Both the position numbers and the translations under genes were made by a program. From Desulforamulus ruminis DSM 2154 (GTDB lineage Bacteria; Bacillota; Desulfotomaculia; Desulfotomaculales; Desulfotomaculaceae), in NCBI RefSeq assembly GCF_000215085.1, contig NC_015589.1, positions 3,905,015-3,969,014 of the forward strand: a stretch of 64,000 nt of DNA, given 5' to 3'. Of this stretch, positions 1-8,911 are shown in pieces; within the stretch, counting starts at the first letter, position 1, and each line of letters opens with the position of its first letter. The notes beneath the pieces are model-generated. The model searched no databases, was not told the DNA's origin, and saw nothing but the letters and a program-made list of their open reading frames with translations.

Positions 1-264
1 TTCAATGATGGAGAATTAGAACCATCCCTTAAGCCGAACCAGAGATACCGCAGCAACATGAATAAAATGAAGAGTGGCGATATTTACCAGGGAGCTCAGG
101 TGATCCGGGAGCTCATGCTCATGGGTAAAAAGAGAGCCCTTGCCGCAGGGGATAAAGCCATGTTGGATAATGCCATGCAAATATTAATCAGTGAACTTGT
201 ACTGGTAAAAGGCATCGCTGAAGAACAAGCCCTTGATTTGCTGAACGATGCTATTAATAATTAG
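1..264 (+). CDS. CarD-like transcription regulator, C-terminal part (cut by window edge)
   Basis: The frame is open from base 1 and reads without interruption to a stop at 264, so this is the 3' end of a longer gene whose start lies to the left. The visible 87 residues match the all-helical C-terminal domain of CarD/CdnL-type proteins, with the motif MKSGDIYQGAQVIREL followed by an Ala/Lys-rich helix and a final ILISELVLVKGI-type helix. CarD-family proteins bind RNA polymerase beta and stabilise the open promoter complex. The N-terminal RNAP-interacting domain is not in the window. The ATG at 58 lies inside the domain and is unlikely to be the true start. Family call is from recognisable motifs; the exact paralog is unknown. 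Confidence 0.75.
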   Translation, partial: FNDGELEPSLKPNQRYRSNMNKMKSGDIYQGAQVIRELMLMGKKRALAAGDKAMLDNAMQILISELVLVKGIAEEQALDLLNDAINN

Positions 265-311
265 TTGGAGCCTATTTTTTATAATGTCCTGTAACTTTTT
301 CTACGCTTACA

Positions 312-350
312 CAAACGGCCCTTTAACACTGTTAAAGGGCCGTTTTGTCT
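312..350. terminator. Terminator between CarD-like gene and cold shock gene
   Basis: A 14-bp perfect stem (314-327 with 331-344) has a 3-base loop and is followed by TTTTGTCT on the plus strand. It sits between convergent genes and most likely ends the CarD-like transcript; it may also stop the cold shock transcript coming the other way. Confidence 0.85.
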
Positions 351-353
351 AAA

Positions 354-554
354 TTATAACTTTACAATGTTTTCTGCTTGTGGTCCGCGATTGCCTTCTA
401 CTATGTTGAATTCAACGCGTTGGCCTTCTTCCAGGGTTTTGTAGCCGTCACCGGTTATGGCGCTGAAATGGGCAAAAACATCTTTGCCGCCGCCTTCCAC
501 TTCAATAAAGCCAAAACCCTTCTCCGCATTAAACCATTTAACTGTACCTTGCAT
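354..554 (-). CDS. Cold shock protein (CspA family)
   Basis: A 66-residue single cold shock domain, an OB-fold RNA/DNA chaperone of the cytoplasm that melts RNA secondary structure. Both nucleic-acid binding motifs are visible: [12 protein letters not shown] (RNP1-like) and DVFAHFSAI (RNP2-like). The length is normal for the family. Two ATG codons are adjacent; I chose the second (554), because GGAGGG then sits about 6 bases upstream and because family members begin MQGTVKWFN or similar. A consensus-like promoter lies at 696-724, which gives a leader of about 135 bases containing a long hairpin. This resembles the long structured leaders of csp genes in other bacteria. Confidence 0.93.
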   Translation of the reverse strand: MQGTVKWFNAEKGFGFIEVEGGGKDVFAHFSAITGDGYKTLEEGQRVEFNIVEGNRGPQAENIVKL

Positions 555-614
555 CATATTCCCTCCAAAATTTTAATTTAACAGGTCCTTTTTTATTTTC
601 CAAAGAAAAATAGA

Positions 615-672
615 GATCACATATTGTAAAAGGTTTTATCGCACAAATAACAACCCTTTACAATATGTGATC
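615..672 (-). promoter_or_regulatory. Long hairpin in the cold shock gene leader
   Basis: Arms 615-635 and 652-672 are complementary over 21 bp with a single mismatch, enclosing a 16-base loop. The hairpin lies inside the inferred 5' leader, between the promoter and the start codon at 554. It has no run of T after it on the minus strand, so it is not a standard terminator. A temperature-responsive RNA structure or a protein-binding palindrome would both fit; which is true cannot be told from sequence. Confidence 0.6.
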
Positions 673-695
673 AAGGATCTAATTTATGTTAATTC

Positions 696-724
696 AGTAT
701 AGCATATAACAAATTGGAATGCAA
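696..724 (-). promoter_or_regulatory. Candidate promoter of the cold shock gene
   Basis: Reading the minus strand, TTGCAT (719-724) and TATACT (696-701) are separated by 17 bases, close to the housekeeping sigma-A consensus. The transcript would start near 689. Confidence 0.6.
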
Positions 725-770
725 GTTTTTGCCAATTAGGCCCACTCCTTTTACCCTTGCCCAGGGATAT

Positions 771-954
771 TGCCAAAGGAACCCGGAATGGTTGGATTGC
801 GCAGGCCTTTAATTCCAAAAAAGGATAGAACGCGGATAATACGGATTTCCACGGATTTTGTAATTTTTAATTAAAATCCGCGAAAATCCGTATTATCCGT
901 TCAATCCGTGTTCTATTCTTTTATTAGCCCGGTGGTTCGTTGGGTTATCTGCCT
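771..954. repeat. CGGAT-rich inverted repeat element, copy 1
   Basis: The core (about 825-917) is an imperfect inverted repeat beginning ATAGAAC and ending GTTCTATT. Each arm is built of several CGGAT(T) units and the arms are separated by an AT-rich centre. The flanks, about 771-824 and 918-954, also match the flanks of copy 2 at 53.4 kb (shared words include AATGGTTGGATTGCGCAG and GGGTTATC). It lies between the cold shock gene and the histidine kinase gene and encodes nothing. This accounts for most of the gene-free stretch 725-1015. Confidence 0.8.
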
Positions 955-1015
955 GTTCCTTGAGGCGCTATTCTACGTTATCTTGCCACAGTTCCAGTTT
1001 TTGATTAATTAATTT

Positions 1016-3223
1016 TCAATCCAGGGTATTTAAAGACACCGTTGTTTTAAACAAATCACCGTCTACTTCAATCTCCAAACTTCCGCCATGAAGATCCACA
1101 ATGGATTTGGCAATGGCCAGTCCCAATCCGGAACCTTCCGTGTGGCGGGATGCATCGCCCCGTTTAAAGCGTTCAAACAGCTCATCCACATCTTCGCCAA
1201 GCTCATATTTGGCCACATTTTTAAATACAATAACCGCTTTGTCGGGTAAAGCCTTGGCGGAAATATAGACCCGGGTATTTTCTAAGGAATATTTAAAAAT
1301 ATTGACCAGCAGATTATCAAAAACGCGCCATAGTTTTTGTCCGTCCACCAGGGCGTAAAGGGGTTTATCCGGCTTTGACACCCGAATTTGCAAAGTTGAC
1401 TTACTCATGGTTTCGTTGTGCTCAGCCAGTGCCTGTTGTAAAAGCTGAACCAGATCCACTCTGTCCTTTACCAGTTCAATGCTGCCGCTGGCCATTTTTG
1501 ACGCTTCAAAAAGGTCGTCAATCAATACCTTTAGGCGTTTGGCTTTGCGATCAATGATCTGGATGTATGCTTCACGGTCTTCTTCGGCCAGGCCCGGGGT
1601 TTTCAGCAGTTCGGTATAGGTAATCACGGAAGTTAGCGGTGTTCGTAAGTCGTGGCTGACATTGGTAATCAGTTCTGTTTTTAATCGTTCACTCTTCGCT
1701 TGCTCCCTTTGGGAGGTTTTAACCCCGTGCTTTAAGGCATTGATATGTTGTGCCAAATGAGCCAACGGCGATTTGCCTTTTACCGGCAAGTCCGGTTCCA
1801 GATTTCCCTGCACCAGTTCACCCGTGTGACCCACAATACGGTTAAAATAGCCGGTGCTCCTTGCGATGAAATAGATCATGGGAAGCCCGATGACCAGACA
1901 TACCGGAGCATAAACCAGCAGGACCCGGGGCTCAATCCCAACAATTACAATCCCCGCGCCGAAAGCAAATACCAGCAGCAAAACAATTAAAACCTGGATC
2001 CCCACGCTGCGGATTAAAAAGGCGTCCTTAATCCCCCGGTAAACCCGGCAGAGCAAACTATTTCGCCATTCTTCCTTCAGCCCACAGCCATTCATTATCC
2101 TCTGCCAAAGAAAAAATCCCTGAACAGCGGTTATCGCAACCAAAAGGGCGGTCCCTATTGCATGAAAAAGAGTTTCTTTAATAAAAACCGGAGGGCTGCC
2201 ATTCACCTCATTCATGGTCAACAGCGTTAACGTAAATAACCCGAAAAAAGTCAGACTGATCACACTTACGTCAATGGGGATTAGATTATAGGCTCCTTGC
2301 CATTTTTCCCCGGCAACGAGCTGGGATAAAGGTATCTTCTTGTACAAATAAATACTGATGCCTAAAGCGATTACGGAACTCAAGGCGTAGATGAAAAAGA
2401 TTCTTTGTTTTTCTTGATAGCCATTATAACTCCTGATGATACTGCTTGCTCCGGCTGTTGCTTTAGCCACCGCGATTTTTCCTTCGAACATCCGGTTTTT
2501 GGCAAATGAATCGACCGTCTCGTTATATCCCCAATAATTCATCTGTTCCCCGGTTGAAAGATAGCCCTGCTCTGCCGTAGGATAACTGCGGATAAATAGG
2601 GTATTCCGGCTGTTTATCCACTCATCTACGTTCCTATCGGTTACTGCAGTTAAATTGGTAAAGACTTCACCGGTTGCAGTATCCTTTAAATAATACTTAA
2701 ACTCGGTATTAAGCCTTGTAAACTCCGGACGATGACTTTCCAAGTTCCGGAAATACTCGTCAATCTCCTGTTCTTTTTCTTTTATAATTTTTTCCCGAAC
2801 ATATTCGTCGTTTTTAAAGTTATTAGTGATATCTTTTATTTTTTCATCTCTTTCGGCAGTATAGATATTGGCCAATTCATTGTTCCGGTTTGCCAAGGCA
2901 TCTTGAATTTTACCTTCGTATTGATCCTGGATATCCGCAATTTGCACAGGCAGCTCTCCATAGCGGTAGCGATACTCATTTACTTCATCGTCGGTAACGG
3001 TAATCTCTTTTTTCATTTCTTCTTTACCCGGATTATTTAACTCAAATAGATTTAAGTAATCAGTAAATTGACTGAGTTGATCATCAAACCTCTGGGTTTG
3101 GAAATAATCTCTTTGAAGGTACTCACTTCCGTGAAACACTCCCGATAGGGTGCCGCTCAAGCCAAAGGTAAACAATAATATCCAGGCCACCAGGCCGACT
3201 TTATTTTTCCATCTTGTAGCCAA
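1016..3223 (-). CDS. Membrane sensor histidine kinase
   Basis: A 735-residue sensor kinase. A first membrane segment lies near residues 8-30, followed by a large, charged, probably extracytoplasmic region (about 35-270). Several more hydrophobic segments (about 273-460) and a linker precede the catalytic core. The H-box NVSHDLRTPL places the phospho-accepting His near 524; an N-box (NLLVNIFKYS) and a G-box (GSGLGLAIAK, about 698) complete the HATPase domain. It overlaps the response regulator gene by 23 bases and starts with TTG, so the two are translationally coupled partners. The sensed signal is unknown; the unusually long outer domain and multiple membrane segments suggest an envelope signal. 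The TTG start is supported mainly by the overlap, as the ribosome site is weak. Confidence 0.88.
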   Translation of the reverse strand: MATRWKNKVGLVAWILLFTFGLSGTLSGVFHGSEYLQRDYFQTQRFDDQLSQFTDYLNLFELNNPGKEEMKKEITVTDDEVNEYRYRYGELPVQIADIQDQYEGKIQDALANRNNELANIYTAERDEKIKDITNNFKNDEYVREKIIKEKEQEIDEYFRNLESHRPEFTRLNTEFKYYLKDTATGEVFTNLTAVTDRNVDEWINSRNTLFIRSYPTAEQGYLSTGEQMNYWGYNETVDSFAKNRMFEGKIAVAKATAGASSIIRSYNGYQEKQRIFFIYALSSVIALGISIYLYKKIPLSQLVAGEKWQGAYNLIPIDVSVISLTFFGLFTLTLLTMNEVNGSPPVFIKETLFHAIGTALLVAITAVQGFFLWQRIMNGCGLKEEWRNSLLCRVYRGIKDAFLIRSVGIQVLIVLLLVFAFGAGIVIVGIEPRVLLVYAPVCLVIGLPMIYFIARSTGYFNRIVGHTGELVQGNLEPDLPVKGKSPLAHLAQHINALKHGVKTSQREQAKSERLKTELITNVSHDLRTPLTSVITYTELLKTPGLAEEDREAYIQIIDRKAKRLKVLIDDLFEASKMASGSIELVKDRVDLVQLLQQALAEHNETMSKSTLQIRVSKPDKPLYALVDGQKLWRVFDNLLVNIFKYSLENTRVYISAKALPDKAVIVFKNVAKYELGEDVDELFERFKRGDASRHTEGSGLGLAIAKSIVDLHGGSLEIEVDGDLFKTTVSLNTLD

Positions 3224-3893
3224 TTCCCCATACCACCTTTAAATATCTTGGATTTTTTGGATCAATCTCAATCTTCTCTCGAATTTTACGAATATGTACA
3301 GCAACGGTGTTTTCCGCATTATAGCCGGGTTCCCTCCACACCCGCTCATAAATTTCATTGATTGAAAATACCCGTCCGGCATTGGTCATTAATAATTCAA
3401 CAATTTTGTATTCAAGGGGGGTTAGCTTGACAACCTCCCCGTGAACCGTCACTTCTTTGGCAGACTGGTCCAGTGTAAGGCCCTTCAGATCAATCACCTT
3501 TCTGATTCCTTCGTAGGTGCCCAAAGTGACATATCTTCTTAACTGGGATTTGACCCGGGCCACCAATTCCAGCGGATTAAAGGGCTTTGTGACATAATCG
3601 TCGGCGCCAACTTGCAGCCCTAAAATTTTATCGGTATCCTCGGTTTTGGCACTTAAAATAATAATGGGAATGTTTTTCTTTTCCCGGATCTTAAAGGTTG
3701 TGGCAATTCCATCCAGACGGGGCATCATGACATCCAAAATAATGAGATGAATCACCTGCTCATTTAATTTTTCAATGGCTTCAATCCCGTCCTTTGCTTT
3801 TATAACGGTGATGCCTTCATTTTTCAAATAGATTTCTACGGCATCCCGGATTTCTTCTTCATCATCCACAACCAACACAAAGTAATGATCCAT
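3201..3893 (-). CDS. OmpR/PhoB-family response regulator
   Basis: A 230-residue cytoplasmic DNA-binding regulator. The receiver domain (about 1-120) has the acidic pair DDEEE near the N terminus, the phospho-accepting Asp in LIILDVMMP and the conserved Lys in DYVTKPFNPLE. The C-terminal winged helix (about 130-228) has the typical LTPLEYKIVELL and NTVAVHIRKIREKI segments. It is the first gene of a two-gene operon with the overlapping sensor kinase, its likely phosphodonor. It belongs to the VanR/PhoP-like branch by general look, but its targets are not apparent from the window. Confidence 0.93.
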   Translation of the reverse strand: MDHYFVLVVDDEEEIRDAVEIYLKNEGITVIKAKDGIEAIEKLNEQVIHLIILDVMMPRLDGIATTFKIREKKNIPIIILSAKTEDTDKILGLQVGADDYVTKPFNPLELVARVKSQLRRYVTLGTYEGIRKVIDLKGLTLDQSAKEVTVHGEVVKLTPLEYKIVELLMTNAGRVFSINEIYERVWREPGYNAENTVAVHIRKIREKIEIDPKNPRYLKVVWGIGYKMEK

Positions 3894-4077
3894 ATTCTAC
3901 TTTCACGCTCCTTTCAAGGGGTACTCCTGTTGAGCTAGCTAAATTATAAAAGGCAATTCTTAATATCCGGTCAGCAAAATATTTAAGATTTTCTTAAGTT
4001 CTTCACCGCTAACAATGACACGTTTCAGCCATAAATACGTAACGGGGAAAAGTTCCCTCCCACTTAGGCAGAATAAA

Positions 4078-4104
4078 AGACCACAAGATTATTGCCTGTG
4101 GTCC
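4078..4104 (-). terminator. Terminator after the MCP-Cache gene
   Basis: On the minus strand a GACCACA stem pairs with TGTGGTC across an 11-base loop and is followed by TTTTATT. It lies about 75 bases past the stop of the gene ending at 4179. Confidence 0.7.
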
Positions 4105-4178
4105 CGTGCCGGATGAACAAAAAACAAGAGAAATGGATTTGTTCCGGGCTATTTATTTTATATCATGCTACGCCGGAG

Positions 4179-5183
4179 TTAAAGGGTTTCACAGATAATG
4201 GCCGACCAGTTTTTCCCTTTATAAGCGTTATAACCCCGGGTATGGGCGTAGCCATAAATTTTGATATTGCCCCGGGCATCCTTATCCAAAAGATAGCCGT
4301 AGGTTTCTCCTTGCATGGCTCGCTGGGCTGCAGCAAGGTGTTTTAAATTAGCGGTTAAAATGTCCTTCCGGCTGCGACAGGCGATCACAAACCCTTCCTT
4401 ATTAATAATGAAGATGTCCCCATTATGGCCGATGCGCGCTGAATCAATAATGTCATAGATATATTCCCAATTAAACCGGGTGGAGAAATACCCCAAAATC
4501 TTCCCCTCTTCGCTGCGGATGGGACAGGTATAGGCTACGGTGTGAAAATTCTCCACGGCGGAATGATAAAGATCGCTGACAGAGATGGCATTGGCCGCTT
4601 TGGCTTCTATAAACCAGTCTTTATCCCCCATGTTTTTTCCAATCAGTTCACGCCGGACGCCTGCGGCAACAATTTCACCTTCATCCGTCAATACATAAAG
4701 ATCAAGATAAACCTCATAGATTTCCACCAGGTTTTTCAAAAGCTCATTAGCTGCTGAAAAGCGCTCGGTATCCGCAGTACAAAAGCAATTTCTTACCTTA
4801 TCAAAAGTTGCCCAAGCCTGGGCATCACAGTTGCGTTCAAAAAGATTCCTATCAATTTTATCAATGGTATCATAGGCTACATCCGCGGTTCGAACGGCCA
4901 TTACCTCATTGGCCTTGCTTTGGATATTTTCAATAATTTTTGTGCTTTCTTTGGTAGAAGCTAAGCTGTTGGTGGCCAGTCTTTTAATTTCAGAAGCCAC
5001 TACACTAAATCCTCTGCCGGCATCTCCCGCTCTTGCTGCCTCAATGGCTGAGTTTAGTGACAATAAGTTTGTCCGTACCGCAATGTCTTCAATGGATTCA
5101 ATGACATTGCTCATCTCTTGATTGGCATTTTTTAGTTCGCCGATTAGGACCGATGCATCGATAACCAGATCATTATTTGCCAA
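4179..5183 (-). CDS. Soluble MCP-signalling/Cache sensor protein of inverted domain order
   Basis: A 334-residue protein. Residues about 1-95 contain part of a methyl-accepting chemotaxis signalling hairpin, with the recognisable tip [18 protein letters not shown]. Residues about 110-330 look like a double-Cache (PDC) ligand-binding domain, with typical words such as [24 protein letters not shown] and [17 protein letters not shown]. In ordinary receptors the Cache domain is extracytoplasmic, N-terminal and flanked by membrane helices. Here the order is reversed and I see no membrane helix or signal peptide. The signalling part is shorter than a full MCP. It stands alone, with terminators on both sides. 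It may be a cytoplasmic sensor for CheA/CheW arrays, or a truncated receptor. Confidence 0.75.
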   Translation of the reverse strand: MANNDLVIDASVLIGELKNANQEMSNVIESIEDIAVRTNLLSLNSAIEAARAGDAGRGFSVVASEIKRLATNSLASTKESTKIIENIQSKANEVMAVRTADVAYDTIDKIDRNLFERNCDAQAWATFDKVRNCFCTADTERFSAANELLKNLVEIYEVYLDLYVLTDEGEIVAAGVRRELIGKNMGDKDWFIEAKAANAISVSDLYHSAVENFHTVAYTCPIRSEEGKILGYFSTRFNWEYIYDIIDSARIGHNGDIFIINKEGFVIACRSRKDILTANLKHLAAAQRAMQGETYGYLLDKDARGNIKIYGYAHTRGYNAYKGKNWSAIICETL

Positions 5184-5200
5184 AATCCTATCCCCCCAAC

Positions 5201-5232
5201 AAAAAATGGCCTACCTAAATATAAGGTAGGCC
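5201..5232 (-). terminator. Terminator after the VCBS-like gene
   Basis: An 8-bp perfect stem (5208-5215 with 5225-5232) is followed on the minus strand by ATTTTTTG. It ends the transcript of the gene stopping at 5323 and lies only about 20 bases before the start of the next gene. Confidence 0.8.
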
Positions 5233-5322
5233 CCGTTGCCATGTCATTATTATATAATAACTGCCACGATTTTCAAGTATCCGGGACCCGGCTTGTGAAA
5301 TAATGAATGATGCGATCCGGTG

Positions 5323-6633
5323 CTACTCCCTTTTACTCACCTCTGCCTGCAGTAAATCCCACTGCCGGCCATTAAAACGCCACAACGAAGTGGCCTGGGC
5401 AATGGAATCGGCGTTACTGGTGCCTTTAATGGTTTGTACGCCTGCCAGTTCAAATATCCCGTCCTGGTTAACATCCACCGGCGCCAGAGAGTTGTAGCCG
5501 CCGTGCCAAACCTCTACTTTTTCCAAGAGTTTGCCGCCTTTATACACGTTCAGCTCCTGATAGAGATCCTTACGGTCCTGCAGATTAATGGTATAGGACT
5601 GCTTGGTCTCTTTTATAAATAACACCGCCTGATAATGATCCTGCAGGGAACCGGTAATATTTAATTGGTTTTCCTCTGCGGGTTGGTAAAGAATTCTTTC
5701 CTGCCCATCCTTTAAAGAGTAGATATGATGATTGTAATATCCGCCGCTGCCGCCGGTATTGGCCGTAACGAACAAATCCTTTACTTTATCCCCGTTAAAG
5801 TCCAACAACTGCATTTCCGCGCCATAACCCCCGTCCGACTCCTCCGGCAGTTTAATTAAAATCCCCTGCTCCTCAGCCTTAGCCGGGTCCTCGGCCAACA
5901 AATACAGGTGTTCCATATACATGGCGGTGTCGTCAAACCGTTTGCCCAACAGAGTGACACGCTCTTTTTGACCGTCGCCGGTTACATCCTCCAGCGCTTG
6001 CTGCAGAATATAGGTATTCTCCGGCAAGTTATACTTTTCCGCCTCCTGAAACAAAGCCGGTAAAATAGACATTTCCATGAAGCCGCCGGTATCTTTCAGG
6101 TTATAGACCACCCCGCCTTTAATCCAACCAGCGGAATAATCAGAGGAATCTCCCGGTTGACTTGTTTCTTGAAGGGTTGGTTCATTGAGTGCCCGGGTTA
6201 TTTGCTGCATCAATTCTTCCCGGTTGGTTTCTTTCGGGAAATGAAGGGTGATCTGTTGAATACGCTGGGTTTTGTCCCCGGAAACAGCATACTCTGCCAG
6301 CACGGGCTTTTCCATTGCAAACCATCTCTCTGTAAATTGCACTTGGGACAGGATTTTCCCAGCGATACCGGTGCTATATTGCAATTGGCCCCCCGGTTGC
6401 AACTCCAACAATTCCTGGTAGTTCAGGCCTAGAATCGTAAGGGGGTCCCGGACCAACAGGCCGGTCTGATCCGCAACGGAATCAAGGGCCGGCAGACTGT
6501 TTACCGCTGAAGGGTCCGGAGGCTGGGTGGCTGCAAGGGCCGGTGAAGCAGCGTGTCCCCCGGCCAGGATGGCCGCTGCCAGAATAAAGGCGCATGCTTG
6601 TCGCTTCACGCTTTTTTTAATTTGTCTTTTCAT
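5323..6633 (-). CDS. Secreted protein with VCBS/FG-GAP-like calcium-type repeats
   Basis: A 436-residue exported protein. A Lys/Arg-rich N terminus followed by a hydrophobic Ala-rich stretch and an Ala-Leu-Ala cleavage-like site (about residue 35) form a clear signal peptide. The body contains three Asp-rich repeat words, DVTGDGQKE, DFNGDKVKDLF and DVNQDGIFEL, as in FG-GAP/VCBS beta-propeller repeats that bind metal. No catalytic motif is visible. It is monocistronic. Proteins of this kind in spore formers are usually of unknown function and sit at the cell surface; I cannot assign a specific role. Confidence 0.7.
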   Translation of the reverse strand: MKRQIKKSVKRQACAFILAAAILAGGHAASPALAATQPPDPSAVNSLPALDSVADQTGLLVRDPLTILGLNYQELLELQPGGQLQYSTGIAGKILSQVQFTERWFAMEKPVLAEYAVSGDKTQRIQQITLHFPKETNREELMQQITRALNEPTLQETSQPGDSSDYSAGWIKGGVVYNLKDTGGFMEMSILPALFQEAEKYNLPENTYILQQALEDVTGDGQKERVTLLGKRFDDTAMYMEHLYLLAEDPAKAEEQGILIKLPEESDGGYGAEMQLLDFNGDKVKDLFVTANTGGSGGYYNHHIYSLKDGQERILYQPAEENQLNITGSLQDHYQAVLFIKETKQSYTINLQDRKDLYQELNVYKGGKLLEKVEVWHGGYNSLAPVDVNQDGIFELAGVQTIKGTSNADSIAQATSLWRFNGRQWDLLQAEVSKRE

Positions 6634-6837
6634 GATATGGAGTCTCCTCTCGGGCGATGGTAGTTGATAATTCTATGTTACTTTAACCGGACGACAAAAG
6701 GGTTACAAATCGGTTAAAATAATCGTGGCCTTCGGCCTGCACCGCTTCTCCGCTGGCAACAAAGCGAAAAAGCAATTTTTTGTATTTCTAAGACCTAAAA
6801 TTGGAAGCTATGAGTTCCCTTTATAAGCGGATAATGA

Positions 6838-6866
6838 TAAAAACCCGGTTAAAACCGGGTTTTTGT
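6838..6866 (-). terminator. Terminator after the ABC permease gene
   Basis: A 10-bp stem (6841-6850 with 6853-6862) of AAACCCGGTT type is followed on the minus strand by TTTTTAT-like sequence. It ends the GntR-ABC operon. The remaining sequence from 6634 to 6837 shows no gene. Confidence 0.85.
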
Positions 6867-6907
6867 CTCCATAGGTCAAATGAAGGATGCCTCGCTCACT
6901 GCTTATG

Positions 6908-8911
6908 CTATAATCGCTCTTTAATAAAGGAGGGAACTTGCTCCTCGTTAAAACTTCCATACCCGATGTTGCCATACCCCTCGGCATAAAATCCGATAAT
7001 GTACCGGCGGTTACGATTTTCTCCCCATACATCGGTTTGGCTTCTTAAACATTCTTCAACCTGGCTTTTATCCCGGATTTCCAGTCTCTTGGTGCTCTTT
7101 TCATTAATCCATTCCCCGTTTCGCCGCTTTTCCTCCCACTGCTGGAAGTCCTCGATTTTTTCTACCACAACATAGTCGATCTCTTCCGGTAGAATTCTGG
7201 CCTTGTCTAAATAACCCTTTTGTTCCAGCCAGGCCTCAAAACGAACGTAAGACTTTTTCCAAGAGGCGCCAAAGGAGATCTCCGTTCTTTCCCGATCCAT
7301 GTCCGGATACAAATCCAAATACTTTTTCAGCTTGTCATTGGCAATGGACAAATGAATACTGGCCCAAGGAACCTTGTTGTCGGTCATCTGCTCATAGGTT
7401 TCATCTTCAATATCCTGCCGTAATACTTCGATGGCTTCGTTAATCTCCTCCGGGTCCAGGATAACGGCCTTTTTATCCTGCCGGCTATAGGCGGGACGAA
7501 TGGTAATTTTTTCAACATCCGGACTATCTACTTTAAAAACTTCATATTGAAATTTTTTGTATTCCATAGACTCACAAATGGGTTTTAAATATTGGGCATA
7601 ACGATCGTGAGCAACAGAATAACCCCTGGTTAATTGACTGCCGTCCTTTAGCTGATATACGAAGACCATTTGCTCGGTTGATTTTTTATCCCCATATTTA
7701 TTTTCCGACCGGTCCGCCACCAGTTGCCTGTGCAGTCCTTGAATATTGGCGATGTCTTTTTGCTCAACATATACATTCTGTCCGTTTCTCAGTTCGTAAA
7801 AGCCACTGCCAAAAGCAACGCTTTCGATCTCACTAACGTCGGGAAGTTTCTTCTCATAACCAACCAGATCAACCTGCAGCCCTAATAAGAGGACCATGGC
7901 TACAACCGCATAAATTAAATAGCCTTTTATATTTTTAAAAACCCAAAAGGATTTTTTGAGAATCATTTCTGCGCTAAAATAGCCAAGCAAGGAGCCTGCC
8001 AGGTAGCCAAATAAAATCCAGCCGATGTGCTGCTGGGAATGTTTAAAATAAAAGCCTGCCACTAACATGGCGCATAGGGTTACGCCGTATTTAAAAATCC
8101 AGCGAAATTGTTGAAAGCCAATAGTCTGAGAAGCCACTTCCATTTTTCTCTTACGGTATAAAAATTCAGATACAAAATACAATACCAGACAAAGAAGGAT
8201 ATCTGTAATGACTTCGGCGCTGCTCATATGATCCTTAAACCCTTCTATCAGTCTTACTACCGGGGAAAGGGCGGCCTCCTGCAGCGCTATATTAAAGGTA
8301 AATCCATAGAGGAAGGTGTCCAAAGCGGTTGTGAACAAAACCGTTAATCCTAAAGGCAGGAACAGGAAGATGACGGTGATAACCCCCTGAACGACGGACA
8401 TACCCACCAGCGTGCCCACAAAAACACAAACAAGGAAGATCAGCAGCTCCATTAAGATGATAAAACCGGCCCATTGAACAATATCCTGAAAGCCGTAGTA
8501 GCTTCCTAAGCCCAGCGCACCGTTCAATATCCAGGAAAGCAGGGCTGTTATGAATACCGGCAAAGTCAGCAGTACCAAGCCGGTTAAAATATGGGTCCGG
8601 TATAAGACCTGTCTTTTAACGGGCAGACTGTGCATCATATCTGACGTTGCCTTTACCTGCATATAACGAAAGATAAAAATTCCGGTGAAAATGGCAAAAG
8701 CTAAGACAAAGATGGACAGCTCATCTCCGTTACCGGGGTAAAATAAATCCTTTAAAAGGGTGTAATTGGGCTCTTCCTGGCCATGGATCATTAAGATATG
8801 TAGCGGCACAATAAAGACCAAAGCCAGTGTGTACAAAATGCCGATCCAACTGAATCTTTTTAAATCGTCGATAAAAATGCCTTTATTAAAAAATGACGTT
8901 CTCAATGGCAT
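6908..8911 (-). CDS. ABC transporter permease with large soluble C-terminal domain
   Basis: A protein of about 667 residues from the chosen start. At least seven hydrophobic segments fall in the first half (roughly residues 20-360) in the style of the ABC-2 permeases of YtrABCDEF-like operons. A soluble domain of about 300 residues follows, facing outside by prediction. I chose the ATG at 8911 because a G-rich ribosome site (GGGGGGATCGGCT) precedes it by a good distance; an upstream ATG at 8932 is possible. It overlaps the ATPase gene, so the two are co-translated. The GntR-ATPase-permease order matches envelope-stress ABC exporters, but the substrate is unknown. Confidence 0.8.
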   Translation of the reverse strand: MPLRTSFFNKGIFIDDLKRFSWIGILYTLALVFIVPLHILMIHGQEEPNYTLLKDLFYPGNGDELSIFVLAFAIFTGIFIFRYMQVKATSDMMHSLPVKRQVLYRTHILTGLVLLTLPVFITALLSWILNGALGLGSYYGFQDIVQWAGFIILMELLIFLVCVFVGTLVGMSVVQGVITVIFLFLPLGLTVLFTTALDTFLYGFTFNIALQEAALSPVVRLIEGFKDHMSSAEVITDILLCLVLYFVSEFLYRKRKMEVASQTIGFQQFRWIFKYGVTLCAMLVAGFYFKHSQQHIGWILFGYLAGSLLGYFSAEMILKKSFWVFKNIKGYLIYAVVAMVLLLGLQVDLVGYEKKLPDVSEIESVAFGSGFYELRNGQNVYVEQKDIANIQGLHRQLVADRSENKYGDKKSTEQMVFVYQLKDGSQLTRGYSVAHDRYAQYLKPICESMEYKKFQYEVFKVDSPDVEKITIRPAYSRQDKKAVILDPEEINEAIEVLRQDIEDETYEQMTDNKVPWASIHLSIANDKLKKYLDLYPDMDRERTEISFGASWKKSYVRFEAWLEQKGYLDKARILPEEIDYVVVEKIEDFQQWEEKRRNGEWINEKSTKRLEIRDKSQVEECLRSQTDVWGENRNRRYIIGFYAEGYGNIGYGSFNEEQVPSFIKERL

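Noticed and set aside
771..954. CRISPR array suggested by repeated CGGATT units
   Set aside because: Units are too short, unevenly spaced and arranged as inverted arms, with no spacers and no cas genes.
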